Positions 46,228 to 55,712 are shown, counted from the stretch's first letter. The stretch: 64,000 nucleotides of DNA from an uncultured Roseateles sp. (GCF_945956965.1 NZ_CAMFJS010000009.1:91860-155859); one strand, 5' to 3'. Program-made: numbers and translations. The notes: generated by a model from the letters alone, not told the origin.

Positions 46228-47220
46228 ATGCATGCCGAGCCTGCCGATTCATACGCCGAACTTTGTGCCGAGCCCCGCGCGCAAGCTCGCCTTGATCTTG
46301 ATGAGGCGCTGGCGCACCCTGCGGCCAGCTTGGGTGAGCCAGGCCTGCACCCGCTGACACGCGCCAGCCTGATCCCGCCGCGCCTGAGCCTGGGTTCTTG
46401 CGTGCGCGGCTATATGACGCGCGACTTGCGCGCCGCGCCGGACCTGAGCCCTGCGCAGCGCAGCACCTGGTTCCCGGTCTCGCCGGTTTGCACCATCACC
46501 TGGTTTTTGCAGGGCCAATGCGCCGAGGTGCTGTGCGAGCCGGGCGATGAGCTGGCGCAGCAGGAGCGCGGCTTGCGCTTCTTACCCGAGCTGCCCTTTC
46601 TGGCCGGCCCGCACAGCCGGCCCACCAAGTTCCGCACCTTTGGCCCCGGCCACAGCTTTGTTGCCGTGCTGATGCCGGATGCCTTCAAGGTGTTGACCGG
46701 CCTGGACCTGCTGCAGTGCCAGGATGCCGTCCTGCCCCTGCACACGCATCTGGGTGCCGATTGGCAAGCCATGTCTGCCGCCGTGCAGGCCGCTGCCGAT
46801 GACGCCAGCCGGGTGCGCGTGTTCGAGGATTTTTTGCAGCCGCGCTGGCAGCAATGCCGCGCCGAGGGCGGCCACGATATGCCGCGCTATCGCGACTGGA
46901 TGGAAGCGCTGGCGGTGCGCGCCATCGCCGCCGGCAAGGGCCGCAGCATGCGCCAGGTGGAGCGCCGCATCAAAGCCTGGAGCGGCCAGTCCCTGCGCCA
47001 GCTGCAATCGGTGAGCCGCGCGGAGCAAAGCTTTTTTCGCGTGCGCGAAGCGCTGGAGCGCGGCCAGGTGGTGTGGACCGATCTGGCCTATGAATCCGGC
47101 TATGCCGACCAAGCCCATCTCTGCCGCGAAACCCGCCGCGTCACCGGCTTCAGCCCCGAGCTTTTGCGCCAGCGCATCGAGTCGCATGAGGCCTTCTGGG
47201 CCTATCGGATCTGGAGCTAG
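46228..47220 (+). CDS. AraC-family transcriptional regulator
   Basis: A 330-residue protein. The N-terminal sensing part (about 1-200) includes TWFPVSPVCTITWFLQG, typical of DUF6597-type AraC sensors. The C-terminal AraC DNA-binding domain (about 230-325) has SMRQVERRIKAWSGQSLRQLQ, then VWTDLAYESGYADQAHLCRETRRVTGFSP, the second helix-turn-helix. The start at 46228 leaves about 90 bp to the divergent P450 gene, so it probably controls that gene. The inducer is unknown. Confidence 0.9.
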   Translation: MHAEPADSYAELCAEPRAQARLDLDEALAHPAASLGEPGLHPLTRASLIPPRLSLGSCVRGYMTRDLRAAPDLSPAQRSTWFPVSPVCTITWFLQGQCAEVLCEPGDELAQQERGLRFLPELPFLAGPHSRPTKFRTFGPGHSFVAVLMPDAFKVLTGLDLLQCQDAVLPLHTHLGADWQAMSAAVQAAADDASRVRVFEDFLQPRWQQCRAEGGHDMPRYRDWMEALAVRAIAAGKGRSMRQVERRIKAWSGQSLRQLQSVSRAEQSFFRVREALERGQVVWTDLAYESGYADQAHLCRETRRVTGFSPELLRQRIESHEAFWAYRIWS

Positions 47221-47234
47221 CTCAGCGCGAAGCC

Positions 47235-47735
47235 TCAGGTCCCCGGCTTGTCTTGATTCGGCTTGTGCTCGCTCTGCTTGGGCGGCAAATGCCGGCGCCG
47301 CTCCGACCAGCGCTCACGGGCGCGTTCCGCCTTGGTCTGCCGCCGGCTCGGCCAATCACAGCCGCTGCAGGCATCGCAGCAGTCACACCATGACAAGGCA
47401 TCACACAGGCCCGAGAACATGCGGCCGCTGGGGATGTCGCAAGAGGGGCAGTCCCCCGGCAGGTCGCAGCCCGCATCGCAAAGCCCGCGTTGGTTGATCT
47501 GGGCCAGGCGCGGTGTGGGTGCGCCGCCATAGCGGCGATGCGCGATGCCGCAGCGCTGCAGGCGTTTGCGCAGCAGACCCAGGCCTTGCCAGCAGCCATG
47601 GCGGCGTATCACCCTGTAGCCCAGGGCGGAGCAGCTGGCGCGGCCGCAGTGGACGCGATAGGCGCAGCTGAAGCCTTTGTACGGGGACAGCCAGCGCTGG
47701 TAGGCGCGGATCAGGCCCAGGGCAAGACGTCGCAT
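47235..47735 (-). CDS. yidD: YidD-family membrane insertion factor with a cysteine-rich tail
   Basis: A 166-residue protein. The YidD domain fills residues 1-75 (RLALGLIRAYQRWLSPYKG, HCGRASCSALGYRVIRRHG), although the usual CRFxPSCS motif is altered here (CAYRVHCGRASCS). YidD helps insertion of membrane proteins with YidC. Unlike the usual 70-110 residue proteins, it continues with a tail of about ten cysteines (GLCDAGCDLPGDCPSCDIP, LSWCDCCDACSGCDWP), then a basic end. The ATG at 47733-47735 matches the family start. It is not next to rpmH, rnpA or yidC. Confidence 0.85.
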   Translation of the reverse strand: MRRLALGLIRAYQRWLSPYKGFSCAYRVHCGRASCSALGYRVIRRHGCWQGLGLLRKRLQRCGIAHRRYGGAPTPRLAQINQRGLCDAGCDLPGDCPSCDIPSGRMFSGLCDALSWCDCCDACSGCDWPSRRQTKAERARERWSERRRHLPPKQSEHKPNQDKPGT

Positions 47736-47750
47736 GGCAATTCTGGAGGG

Positions 47751-47801
47751 AATGAAAACGGCCCGAGACGCAGCCCCTGGCGGGGCCACGGCGCGGGCCG
47801 T
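47751..47801 (-). terminator. Terminator after the M16 protease gene
   Basis: ACGGCCCG (47758-47765) pairs with CGGGCCGT (47794-47801), followed on the minus strand by TTTCATT. An inner CCACGGC/GCCGTGG hairpin (47786-47803) competes with it. It lies about 27 nt after the protease stop and ends just before the yidD start. Confidence 0.55.
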
Positions 47802-47827
47802 GGGTCAGATCAGATTAAGGATTAGGC

Positions 47828-50650
47828 TCAGGGCTTACCTGCTTCCTTGCCCTCGGTGGCTGCAGCCTTCTTCGCGGCAGCCGCAAAGTCGCCAGCATAG
47901 ATGTGCAGGAACTTGGCCGGGTCAATCGCCTTGCGCAGCGCGGCGTTGACTTCGTCCAGTGTGGCCTTGCTGATCTGATCTTCGCGCTGCTGCGCAAAGC
48001 TCATGGTGCGGCCGGTGTGCAGCTGGCCGACCAAGCCGCCGGCCAGGCTGGCGTCCTGGGCGCGGCTGATCTTGGACTGCTCCAGCAGGGCTTGCTTGGC
48101 GTCGGCCAGTTCGGCGGCGCTGATGCCGTCCTTGACCAGCACGGCCAGCTCTTCGCTGACGGCGGCTTGCACGCGAGCCAGGTTTTGCGGAGCGTAAATG
48201 GCAAACATCAGCGCGGCGCCGACGGGCTCAAAGCTGCCAGCGCTGAGCTGGCTGCCCGCACCGTAGCTGATGCCTTCCTTCTGGCGCAGACGGTCCAGCA
48301 GGCGCGACTTGACGCCGCCGCCCAGCACCTTGTTGGCCAGGGCCAGCGGCACATAGTCCGGCGCGTCGTCCTTCAGCGCGAGCGGCAGGGCGGCGATGTA
48401 GAAGGCATTGGCCTTGTCGGGGGCTTCGAGTTGAATCACGCCGGGCTTGATGGCGCTGGGCTCACTGACCAGACGGGCGAACTTGCTCTTGCTCTTCCAG
48501 TCACCGAACAAGGCCTTGAGCTGGGCTTGCGCCTCGGCGTTGTCGAAGTCACCGACCAGGGCCAGCTTGGCGTTGTCGGCGCCGTAGAAGTTGCTCCAGA
48601 AGCGCTTCACATCGTCCAGCTTCAGGGCCTTGAGCTGGGCCGCGCTGTCGTCAAAGCTCATGAAGCCGCGCACATCGCCCTTGGCATAGGGGTCGCGGGC
48701 CTTGTCCAAAGCTTGTGAAGCCATGGCTTGCGGCTCGCTGCGCTGGGCGTCGATCTGGGCCAGGTTCTCTTTCACCGACTGCTCGAACTCGCTGGCCGGG
48801 AAGGTGGGTGCACGCAAGATATCGCGCAGCAGGGCCAGCACGGCGGGCAGGTTTTTGCGGACGGTGTCGAACTGCACATTGACGGTCTGGCCGCTGCCGT
48901 TGATCTGCAAACGCGCCTTCAGCTCGTCGAGCTTGGCGGCGATGTCGGCGCGGCTGAGCTTGCCGGCGCCGCGGTTCAGCAGTTCGGCGGTCATGGCGGC
49001 GGTGGTGGCTTGGTTCGTCAGACTCTTGACGTCGCCAAAGTCCAGGCGCAGGGAGCCGCTGACGGTTTCGCCGCGCGTCTTTTTGGCGGTCAGGGCCAGC
49101 TTCATGCCATTGGGCAGGGCGCTGCGCAGAGTGCGCTGTTCGATATTGGCGGGGCTGGTGTCGAAGTTCTCGCCCTCGGCCACAGCGGCACGGCCTTGGT
49201 AGCCCTCCACCAGCTTGGCCACGTCCACGGCGGCCGGCATCACGGCGCGGTCGGGCGCCTTGGTGGGCACGAACTGGCCGTAGGTGCGGTTGCTTTCCTT
49301 GAAGTAGTTCTCGGCCACGCGCTGCAGGTCGGCCACGGTCAGGGCCTCGATGCGGTCACGCTGCAGGAAGAACAAACGCCAGTCGCCCGAGGCGATCGAT
49401 TCCGACAGCTGCACGCCCAGGCGCTGCGGGTCATTCATGGTCTTCTCGATCTCGCTCAGCAAGCTGGCCTTGGCGCGCTTGAGTTCGAGCTCGGTGATGG
49501 GCTTGCTCTTGATTTGCTCCAGGCCGGCGATCAGGGTGCTGCGGGCCTCGGCCAGCTTCTGGGTCTTGCCCAGCTCGGCCATGAAGATGATGTAGCCGGG
49601 CTCCGCCAGCTCGAAGTTCCAGGGCGCGATGGAGACGGCCTTCTTGCCCTCCACCAAGCTCTTGTGCAGACGACCGTTGGGCGAGTTGGCCAGCACCTCG
49701 GCCAAGGCCGCCATGGCGGCGGAATCGGCATGGCTGGCGGCAGCGCTGCGATACAGCACGGCGGCCAGCTGGGTGTCGCCGTTGCGGCTCAGCGTGACTT
49801 CACGGGCGCCGTTTTGCACCGGGTCTTGGGTGTAGGTGGGCGCCAGCACGCGGCTGGGCTTGGGCAGCGCGCCGAAGACGCGCTCAATCTGCGCCAGAGT
49901 CTTGGCCGGGTCGAACTTGCCCGAGACCAGCAGCACCGCGTTGTCGGGCTGGTAGTACTGGCGGTAGAAGGCTTGCAGGTTCTCGATCTTGACGTTCTCG
50001 ACGTCGGTGCGCGCGCCGATGGTGCTCTTGCCGTAGTTGTGCCAGTCGAAGGCGGCGGCTGCCATGGCTTGCCAGAGGGAGCGCTGGGGGCTGTTCTCGC
50101 CCATCTCCATCTCGTTGCGCACCACCGAGAACTCGGTGTCCAGATCCTTGCGCGCCACATAGCTGTTCACCATGCGGTCGGCTTCCATCTCCAGCGCCCA
50201 GATCAGGCTGTCTTCATTGGCGGGGAAGGTTTCGAAGTAGTTGGTGCGGTCGTAAAACGTGGTGCCGTTGAACTGCATGCCACGCTTGCCCAGCTCTTGC
50301 ATGATGTTGCCGCGCGTGGGCGTGCCCTTGAACACCATGTGCTCCAGCAAATGCGCCATGCCGGTTTCGCCGTAGTTCTCATGCCGGCTGCCGACCAGAT
50401 AGGTGATGTTCACCGTGGTGGTGGGCTTGGAGGCGTCGGGTGCCAGCAGCACGCGCAGGCCGTTGGGCAGGCGGTACTCGGTGATGCCTTCGACCAAGGC
50501 GGTTTGCTGGGCTTTGGCCGTGGCGCCCGCTGTGGCTGCAGCCGGTGCGGCAGCTGGGGCCGGGCTTTGGGCAAAGGCGTCAGCGGCCGGATACAGGCTC
50601 AGGCTGCCCAGGGCAGCGGCGATCAGAAAAGCGGTGGTACGCAAACGCAT
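47828..50650 (-). CDS. M16-family zinc metalloprotease (fused pitrilysin-type pair)
   Basis: A 940-residue exported protein. A signal peptide (FLIAAALGSLSLYPAADAFA) is followed by a first M16 unit with the inverted zinc motif HLLEH (about 98-102) and the distal Glu region. A second M16 unit from about 490 lacks the zinc motif and acts as the partner half. Single-chain pairs of this kind degrade small peptides in the periplasm. The gene stands alone, 180 bp from the wax ester synthase gene. Confidence 0.94.
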   Translation of the reverse strand: MRLRTTAFLIAAALGSLSLYPAADAFAQSPAPAAAPAAATAGATAKAQQTALVEGITEYRLPNGLRVLLAPDASKPTTTVNITYLVGSRHENYGETGMAHLLEHMVFKGTPTRGNIMQELGKRGMQFNGTTFYDRTNYFETFPANEDSLIWALEMEADRMVNSYVARKDLDTEFSVVRNEMEMGENSPQRSLWQAMAAAAFDWHNYGKSTIGARTDVENVKIENLQAFYRQYYQPDNAVLLVSGKFDPAKTLAQIERVFGALPKPSRVLAPTYTQDPVQNGAREVTLSRNGDTQLAAVLYRSAAASHADSAAMAALAEVLANSPNGRLHKSLVEGKKAVSIAPWNFELAEPGYIIFMAELGKTQKLAEARSTLIAGLEQIKSKPITELELKRAKASLLSEIEKTMNDPQRLGVQLSESIASGDWRLFFLQRDRIEALTVADLQRVAENYFKESNRTYGQFVPTKAPDRAVMPAAVDVAKLVEGYQGRAAVAEGENFDTSPANIEQRTLRSALPNGMKLALTAKKTRGETVSGSLRLDFGDVKSLTNQATTAAMTAELLNRGAGKLSRADIAAKLDELKARLQINGSGQTVNVQFDTVRKNLPAVLALLRDILRAPTFPASEFEQSVKENLAQIDAQRSEPQAMASQALDKARDPYAKGDVRGFMSFDDSAAQLKALKLDDVKRFWSNFYGADNAKLALVGDFDNAEAQAQLKALFGDWKSKSKFARLVSEPSAIKPGVIQLEAPDKANAFYIAALPLALKDDAPDYVPLALANKVLGGGVKSRLLDRLRQKEGISYGAGSQLSAGSFEPVGAALMFAIYAPQNLARVQAAVSEELAVLVKDGISAAELADAKQALLEQSKISRAQDASLAGGLVGQLHTGRTMSFAQQREDQISKATLDEVNAALRKAIDPAKFLHIYAGDFAAAAKKAAATEGKEAGKP

Positions 50651-50680
50651 CGAAAGGCTCCGAGGATGTGGGTGTCAGGT

Positions 50681-50713
50681 CTTGCCTGCCGACCGGGTAG
50701 GCTGGCGGGCAAG
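50681..50713. repeat. Inverted repeat upstream of the M16 gene
   Basis: CTTGCCTGCC (50681-50690) pairs with GGCGGGCAAG (50704-50713) over ten bases, with one G-T pair and a 13-base loop. It lies between the acyltransferase stop and the protease start with no T run, so it is more likely an operator or mRNA leader hairpin than a terminator. Confidence 0.35.
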
Positions 50714-50828
50714 CGGCCCAGTATAGGCAGACCCAAGGAGGCCTTTTTGCTGATGCCGGGCACTCTTCACCTCGGGGTGGCTGCAGGCCGCCCGCCATGA
50801 ACGAAGCGTTAACTTTTGCGCGCTTGGG

Positions 50829-52202
50829 CTAGCTCAGCAGCGCGTCCGCCCCGGCCAGGGCTTGTGCTGGCAGAGCCTCTGGGCTGGTGGCCGGCGCGGC
50901 CTGCTCGCGGGTGGCGAGCTCCAGCCGCGTGAAGGCCTCGCCCACCAGCGCCATCAGGCGCGGCGCGTCGGCCACCTGGGCATGGTCGGCAAACAGGCTG
51001 ACCTGAATCTGGCCGGCATAAGACATCAAAGCAAAGCCCACGCCCATGGTGCCGGCCTGCGGCACCCAACACGCCATGCGGCTCAAGCGCGCACCGGCCA
51101 GATAGCGCACCTGCGTCGGGCCTTCCACATTGGTCAGCACCACCGAGCCTTTGCTGGTGAAGATCTTCAGCAGCAAGTTCTGCAGCAGGCGCGGCAAAAA
51201 GCCGGTGAGCGTGAGGAAGAACATGGTGGCATGCGGCTGATGCGAGGCCTTGATGGCGCGCATATGGCGGTTGGTTTGGCGCAGCTGTTCGCTGGCGTCG
51301 GCCTCGCAGGTGGGCAGGTCCACGGCCACCAGGCCGAAGTGGTTGCCCAGCAAGAAGGCATCGCCCTTGTTGCGCAAATTGAAAGTGACGGCGCCGCGCA
51401 CCGCACGCTCATCAACCCGCTCGCCTTGCTCTTGCAGGTATTGCCGCAGCGCGCCGGCTACCGCCGCCACCCAGACATCGTTGATGGTCGCATTCATGCG
51501 CTTGGCCACGCTGCGCAGCATGGCCAGGTCCAGCGGGGGCAGCAGCAGCAAGGACTTCTCGCGGCTCAGTGGCGCCTTCAGGCGGGTGCGCAGATCGGGG
51601 CGCAGCAGGGTCAGGCGCGCCAGCTGTGCGCTGATCCGGCTCCAAAACAGCAGGCGCTGGGCCTTCTTGCAAATCGGGTTGACCACCGCGCGGCAATGCC
51701 GGGGGTGGCCTTCCAGCGCGGGCGCAAAGCCGTGATCATGGCTGTCATCGGTGAGGTGTTTGAGCACATGCATCAGGCCTTCGCCATCGGTGATGCAGTG
51801 GTGCAGGCGGAACACGATGGCGTAGCCGCTGCCGCGATGCTGCACCACCTGCATATGCCACAGCGGCCGCTCATGCGGCAGGGCTTGCAGGGCCTGGGCG
51901 GCAAAGTGCTGCTGCAGCTCGGCGTCGTTGAATTCCTGGTCCAGCTGGGTGAATTCGACATGGCGGCGGATGTCGAATTCCGGGTCCCGCACCCAGCAAG
52001 GCGCGCCATTGCGCTTGGCCACAATCTGGGTGAAGCGCGGGTAGTTGGGCAGGCGGTGCTCGATGGTGGCGCGCAGCTCCTCGAAGTTGAGCCGGCCTTC
52101 AAAGATCAGCACGCTATTGATCACCATCAGGTTCTTGCCCGCGTCCATGCGAAACCAGGAATAGTCGCGGCGCGTCATGGGGGCGAATTCGAAGGGGTTC
52201 AT
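50829..52202 (-). CDS. Wax ester synthase / diacylglycerol acyltransferase (WS/DGAT)
   Basis: A 457-residue WS/DGAT enzyme. The catalytic HHxxxDG motif is in RLHHCITDGEGLMH (about 132-138), and the C-terminal DUF1298 part has VVLTNVEGPTQVRYLAGARL and WVPQAGTMGVGFALMSY. It transfers acyl-CoA to fatty alcohols or diacylglycerol, making neutral storage lipids. With PhaM in the same window it suggests carbon storage in both PHA and neutral lipid. The start is the ATG at 52200-52202, divergent from the amidohydrolase gene. Confidence 0.93.
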   Translation of the reverse strand: MNPFEFAPMTRRDYSWFRMDAGKNLMVINSVLIFEGRLNFEELRATIEHRLPNYPRFTQIVAKRNGAPCWVRDPEFDIRRHVEFTQLDQEFNDAELQQHFAAQALQALPHERPLWHMQVVQHRGSGYAIVFRLHHCITDGEGLMHVLKHLTDDSHDHGFAPALEGHPRHCRAVVNPICKKAQRLLFWSRISAQLARLTLLRPDLRTRLKAPLSREKSLLLLPPLDLAMLRSVAKRMNATINDVWVAAVAGALRQYLQEQGERVDERAVRGAVTFNLRNKGDAFLLGNHFGLVAVDLPTCEADASEQLRQTNRHMRAIKASHQPHATMFFLTLTGFLPRLLQNLLLKIFTSKGSVVLTNVEGPTQVRYLAGARLSRMACWVPQAGTMGVGFALMSYAGQIQVSLFADHAQVADAPRLMALVGEAFTRLELATREQAAPATSPEALPAQALAGADALLS

Positions 52203-52461
52203 GGTGGGCCCACGTTTTGTGACTGCTTTTGAGGCGTTTGGATGGCGTCGCCATGATGCGCAGGAGCGCCGCCTTGGCGCTGACTTTGCGAGCCAAGTTC
52301 TTGGTTTTCGGTACCCTCCATTCGATCGGGCGGGTCAACCCCAGTTTCAGCACGAGCCCCCGCCAAGGCAAAACGTTGACCGCCCGAAACGGGGACGCGC
52401 AGCGCATGCGGGACTGGCTCCGCCTTGCCCTAATATGGCGGCACAGCAATCCAAAAAGGGA

Positions 52462-54351
52462 ATGGTCGTGCAGCAAAAAAATCAACGATGGGCGGCCGCT
52501 GCCCTGGCAGGTTTGGCACTCAGCGTGCTCGGCGCGGGGGCTGCCCGCGCCTGTGAAGACTGCGTGGACGATGAGCCGGCCGACGCGATCTATTTCGGCG
52601 GCCCCATCGTCACCGTCAACGATGCCCAGCCGAGCGCGCAAGCCGTGGCCATTCGCGGCGGCCGCATCGTCGGCGTTGGCAACAAAGCCCAGCTCACGCA
52701 TGAGTTCAAGGGCGCCAAGACCCGCTTGGTCGACCTCAAGGGCAAGACCATGCTGCCCGGCTTCATCGATGCCCATGGCCATATGAGCAGCGTCGGCCTG
52801 CAGGCCGTGGCCGCCAATGCCTTGCCGCCGCCGGACGGTCGCAATAGCTCGATCCCGGCGCTGCAGAAAACCTTGAAGGACTGGGCCGCCGCCTCGCCGC
52901 TGCCGGCCAAATACGGCCTGATCGTCGGTTTCGGCTACGACGATTCCCAGCTCAAAGAGCAGCGCCACCCGACGCGCCATGAGCTGGACGCTGTTTCCAC
53001 CACGCTGCCGGTGATCGTGATTCACCAGTCGGGCCACCTCAGCGCCTACAACAGCCGGGCGCTTGAGTTGGCCGGCCTGACGGCGGCATCGAAAGATCCG
53101 CAGGGCGGCAAGATCCGACGCGAAGCCGGCTCGCAAGAGCCCAATGGCGTGCTGGAGGAAACCGCCCACTTCGCGGCCCTGTATCAATTCCTGGCCAAGC
53201 TGGGCGCGGGCGAGAGCATGGCCTTGCTCGAGGCCGGACAGCAGCTCTATATGAGTTTTGGCCACACCACGGCGCAAGACGGCCGGACCGACCCCGGCAC
53301 CCTGAGTCTCTTGCCCAAGGCGGCCGAGTCCGGCAAGCTCAAGATCGATGTGGTGGCCTACCCGGATCTGGCGGTCTCGGCCGAGGACCCGCTGCTGCGC
53401 AGCCCCTGGCAGGGCCGCAAATATCGCGATCATTTCCGCATCGGCGGCGTCAAGCTCAATTTCGACGGCTCACCCCAGGGCAAGACGGCTTGGCTGAGCC
53501 AGCCCTATTACAAAGTTCCGGAGGGCGAGTCCGCCAGCTACGCCGGTTACCCCACCTTCAAGGATGAAGAGGCGAATGCCCTGGTCACCAAGGCCTTCAA
53601 GAATGGCTGGCAGGTGCTGGCGCACACCAATGGCGACGCGGCAATTGCGCAGTATCTGAACGCCATCAAGGTCGCGACCGAGGCCGTGCCCGGGGGCGTG
53701 GACCGCCGCCCGGTCATGATCCACGGTCAGACGCTGCGTGCCGATCAGATGGACCAGTTGCAGGCGCAAGGCGTGTTCCCCTCGCTCTTTCCCATGCACA
53801 CTTTTTACTGGGGCGACTGGCACCGTGATTCGGTGCTGGGCCCCGAGCGAGCCGCCAATATCTCGCCCACCGGTTGGATGATGGCGCGCGGGATCAAGTT
53901 CAGCTCCCACCACGATGCGCCGGTGGCCTTGCCCGACACCTTGCGGGTGCTCTCGGCCACGGTGAATCGCACCACCCGCACGGGCAAGGTGTTAGGCCCA
54001 GAACACCGCGTCGAGCCCATCGTCGGCATCAAGGCCATGACCTTGTGGGCGGCGTACCAGCATTTTGAGGAGGCGGACAAGGGCAGCATCGAGGTCGGCA
54101 AGCTGGCCGACTTTGTGCTGCTGGACAAGAACCCTTTGACCTACCCTCGCCTGAAGATCGCGAGCATCAAGGTCATGGAGACGATCAAGGAAGGGCAGAC
54201 GGTCTATCTGCGTGCCGGCGCGGCCAAGGCTCAGTCCGCGCATGTTCAAGGCTGTGCGGAGTCAGCGGATTGCTTCCGCCTGGCCAGTCGGGCTTTGGGT
54301 GAGGCCGGGATGATTCATTTGCATGGGGCCGCTGAAGGCCATACGCATTGA
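52462..54351 (+). CDS. Exported YtcJ-type metal-dependent amidohydrolase
   Basis: A 629-residue protein. A signal peptide (WAAAALAGLALSVLGAGAARA) precedes an Amidohydro_3 domain with GFIDAHGHMSSVG (metal-binding HxH), IHQSGHLSAYNS, LAHTNGDAAIAQ and SSHHDAPVAL. YtcJ-type enzymes hydrolyse amides or related bonds; the substrate is not known. The ATG at 52462 is chosen for the signal peptide and the AAGGGA site just upstream. A strong terminator follows at 54368. Confidence 0.9.
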   Translation: MVVQQKNQRWAAAALAGLALSVLGAGAARACEDCVDDEPADAIYFGGPIVTVNDAQPSAQAVAIRGGRIVGVGNKAQLTHEFKGAKTRLVDLKGKTMLPGFIDAHGHMSSVGLQAVAANALPPPDGRNSSIPALQKTLKDWAAASPLPAKYGLIVGFGYDDSQLKEQRHPTRHELDAVSTTLPVIVIHQSGHLSAYNSRALELAGLTAASKDPQGGKIRREAGSQEPNGVLEETAHFAALYQFLAKLGAGESMALLEAGQQLYMSFGHTTAQDGRTDPGTLSLLPKAAESGKLKIDVVAYPDLAVSAEDPLLRSPWQGRKYRDHFRIGGVKLNFDGSPQGKTAWLSQPYYKVPEGESASYAGYPTFKDEEANALVTKAFKNGWQVLAHTNGDAAIAQYLNAIKVATEAVPGGVDRRPVMIHGQTLRADQMDQLQAQGVFPSLFPMHTFYWGDWHRDSVLGPERAANISPTGWMMARGIKFSSHHDAPVALPDTLRVLSATVNRTTRTGKVLGPEHRVEPIVGIKAMTLWAAYQHFEEADKGSIEVGKLADFVLLDKNPLTYPRLKIASIKVMETIKEGQTVYLRAGAAKAQSAHVQGCAESADCFRLASRALGEAGMIHLHGAAEGHTH

Positions 54352-54367
54352 TGGCTTGACGGCAAAA

Positions 54368-54400
54368 AAAGGGGGGCTTGTTGCCCCCTTTGTCTTTCGC
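54368..54400. terminator. Bidirectional terminator
   Basis: The stem pairs 54369-54377 (AAGGGGGGC) with 54383-54391 (GCCCCCTTT), including one G-T pair, around TTGTT. TTTGTCTTT follows on the plus strand and a run of T (from AAAAAAA at 54364-54370) on the minus strand. It ends both the amidohydrolase gene and the converging TctC gene. Confidence 0.88.
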
Positions 54401-55411
54401 TTAACCCAGCTTCAGCAGGTGAAGCACCACGCGTGCGGTGGTCTGCTCGGTCTCCACCAGTTCGGCAAAAGGCGCCCCGCTGGTGTAGGCGTTGGCCCAG
54501 CGGTTCTTTTTCAGCTCGGCCACCCAGGCCGGGCTGGCATTCAAGGCGGCGCTTAGGCGGATGTGCTTTTGAATTTGCGCCGGATCCAGGCCGGGTGGCG
54601 CGAACAGGCCGCGCCAGTTGGCCATATCGGTGGCCACGCCCTGGCTGCGCAGGGAGCGGATGCCGTCGCTGTCGGCGCGGCTGGAAATGGCCAGCGCGCG
54701 CACGGCGCCGCTGTCCAGGGCTTGCTTGGCTTCCGAGAAGCCGCTGATGCCCACATCCAGCTCGCCCTTGCTCAGGGCCGCCACCAGCTCGCCACCACCG
54801 GCATAGGCCTGGTAGTGCAAATTGGCCGGAGGCACATCGAGGGCGCGACCCATCATGCCCATCAGCATATGGTCCACGCCGCCGGCGCTGCCGCCGCCGA
54901 AGCGGATGCCGCCCGGCGCGGCTTTGAGCTTGTCGTTCAGGTCAGCCTGGCTGCGCAGCGGCGAGTTCTTGGGCACCATCACCACCAGGGAATCGGCGGT
55001 CAGGCGGGCGATCGGTGTGACGCGGCGCATGTCCACGGTGGCGCGGTTCAGGGCAATCGCGCCCAGCATCACCATGCCGCCCAACATCAAAGTATTGGGC
55101 TGGCCGGCGTACTTCTCGACGAAGTAGGCCAAGCCGGGCACGCCGCCCTTGCCGGGCTTGTACTCAAACTCGACCTGCTCCACCAGTTTGCTGGCTTGCA
55201 GGGCCGAGGCCATGGCGCGGGCGGTCTGGTCCCAGCCGCCGCCTTGCGCGGCGGGCACCAGCAGGCGCAGCGGACCATAGGCTTCAGCGGGTTTGGCGGC
55301 TGCCGCTGCGGTTGACTTGGCTTGCGCCAGAGCCACGCCTGGCACGGCCGAGGCCGCTGCAGCGCCGGCGCCTGCCAGCAAGATGGTTCTTCTTTGCATC
55401 TGGGTACCCAT
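54401..55411 (-). CDS. TctC/Bug-family substrate-binding protein
   Basis: A 336-residue tripartite tricarboxylate transporter receptor. A Tat-like or Sec signal (RRTILLAGAGAAAASAVPGVALA) is followed by PLRLLVPAAQGGGWDQTARAM and GGSAGGVDHMLMGMMGRAL, typical of Bug proteins. They deliver organic acids to TctAB permeases, but no tctA or tctB is present here. Orphan Bug receptors are common in Burkholderiales and may sense or share permeases. ATGs at 55411 and 55399 are both possible starts. Confidence 0.9.
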   Translation of the reverse strand: MGTQMQRRTILLAGAGAAAASAVPGVALAQAKSTAAAAAKPAEAYGPLRLLVPAAQGGGWDQTARAMASALQASKLVEQVEFEYKPGKGGVPGLAYFVEKYAGQPNTLMLGGMVMLGAIALNRATVDMRRVTPIARLTADSLVVMVPKNSPLRSQADLNDKLKAAPGGIRFGGGSAGGVDHMLMGMMGRALDVPPANLHYQAYAGGGELVAALSKGELDVGISGFSEAKQALDSGAVRALAISSRADSDGIRSLRSQGVATDMANWRGLFAPPGLDPAQIQKHIRLSAALNASPAWVAELKKNRWANAYTSGAPFAELVETEQTTARVVLHLLKLG

Positions 55412-55712
55412 GATTTATTTAAAACAACAGATGGCAGCCCTGCGTGGTGCAAAAGCCGCCCAAGCGGACAATTTTGGCAGTCAGGCAGCTTAGTTAAAGC
55501 TACAGAAAGTGCCGTTTTGCCAATTCCTTGGCTGAAATGCGCTTTGTGTCCTCGCTGGGGGCGCTGGGCCTGCGGCTTTGTCCACCCAGGCTGTGGGTAA
55601 CTATGGGGATGTCCACTGGCCAATCGTCGGCAGGGCCCTATCCATCGATGTTTTGCTGCTTTGCTCGAAAATGTGGCAGTTGGGCGGGCGGCGTCAACGA
55701 CAATCGAGGGCT
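55412..55712. other. 301 bp intergenic region, TctC gene / uup
   Basis: This region lies between divergent genes. It holds AT-rich sequence near the TctC start (TTTTAAATAAATC on the minus strand). A stretch near 55578-55600 resembles one DnaA box with a mismatch (TGTGGGTAA), which on its own is not meaningful. No RNA gene or short protein gene is convincing. Confidence 0.3.

Noticed and set aside
48728..50800. 690-codon open frame on the plus strand
   Set aside because: Antisense to the M16 protease gene, which has a signal peptide and the HLLEH motif. The frame has a low-complexity shadow composition.
55578..55605. DnaA boxes or a replication origin near uup
   Set aside because: A single one-mismatch box (TGTGGGTAA) without clustering, AT-rich region or dnaA/dnaN neighbours.
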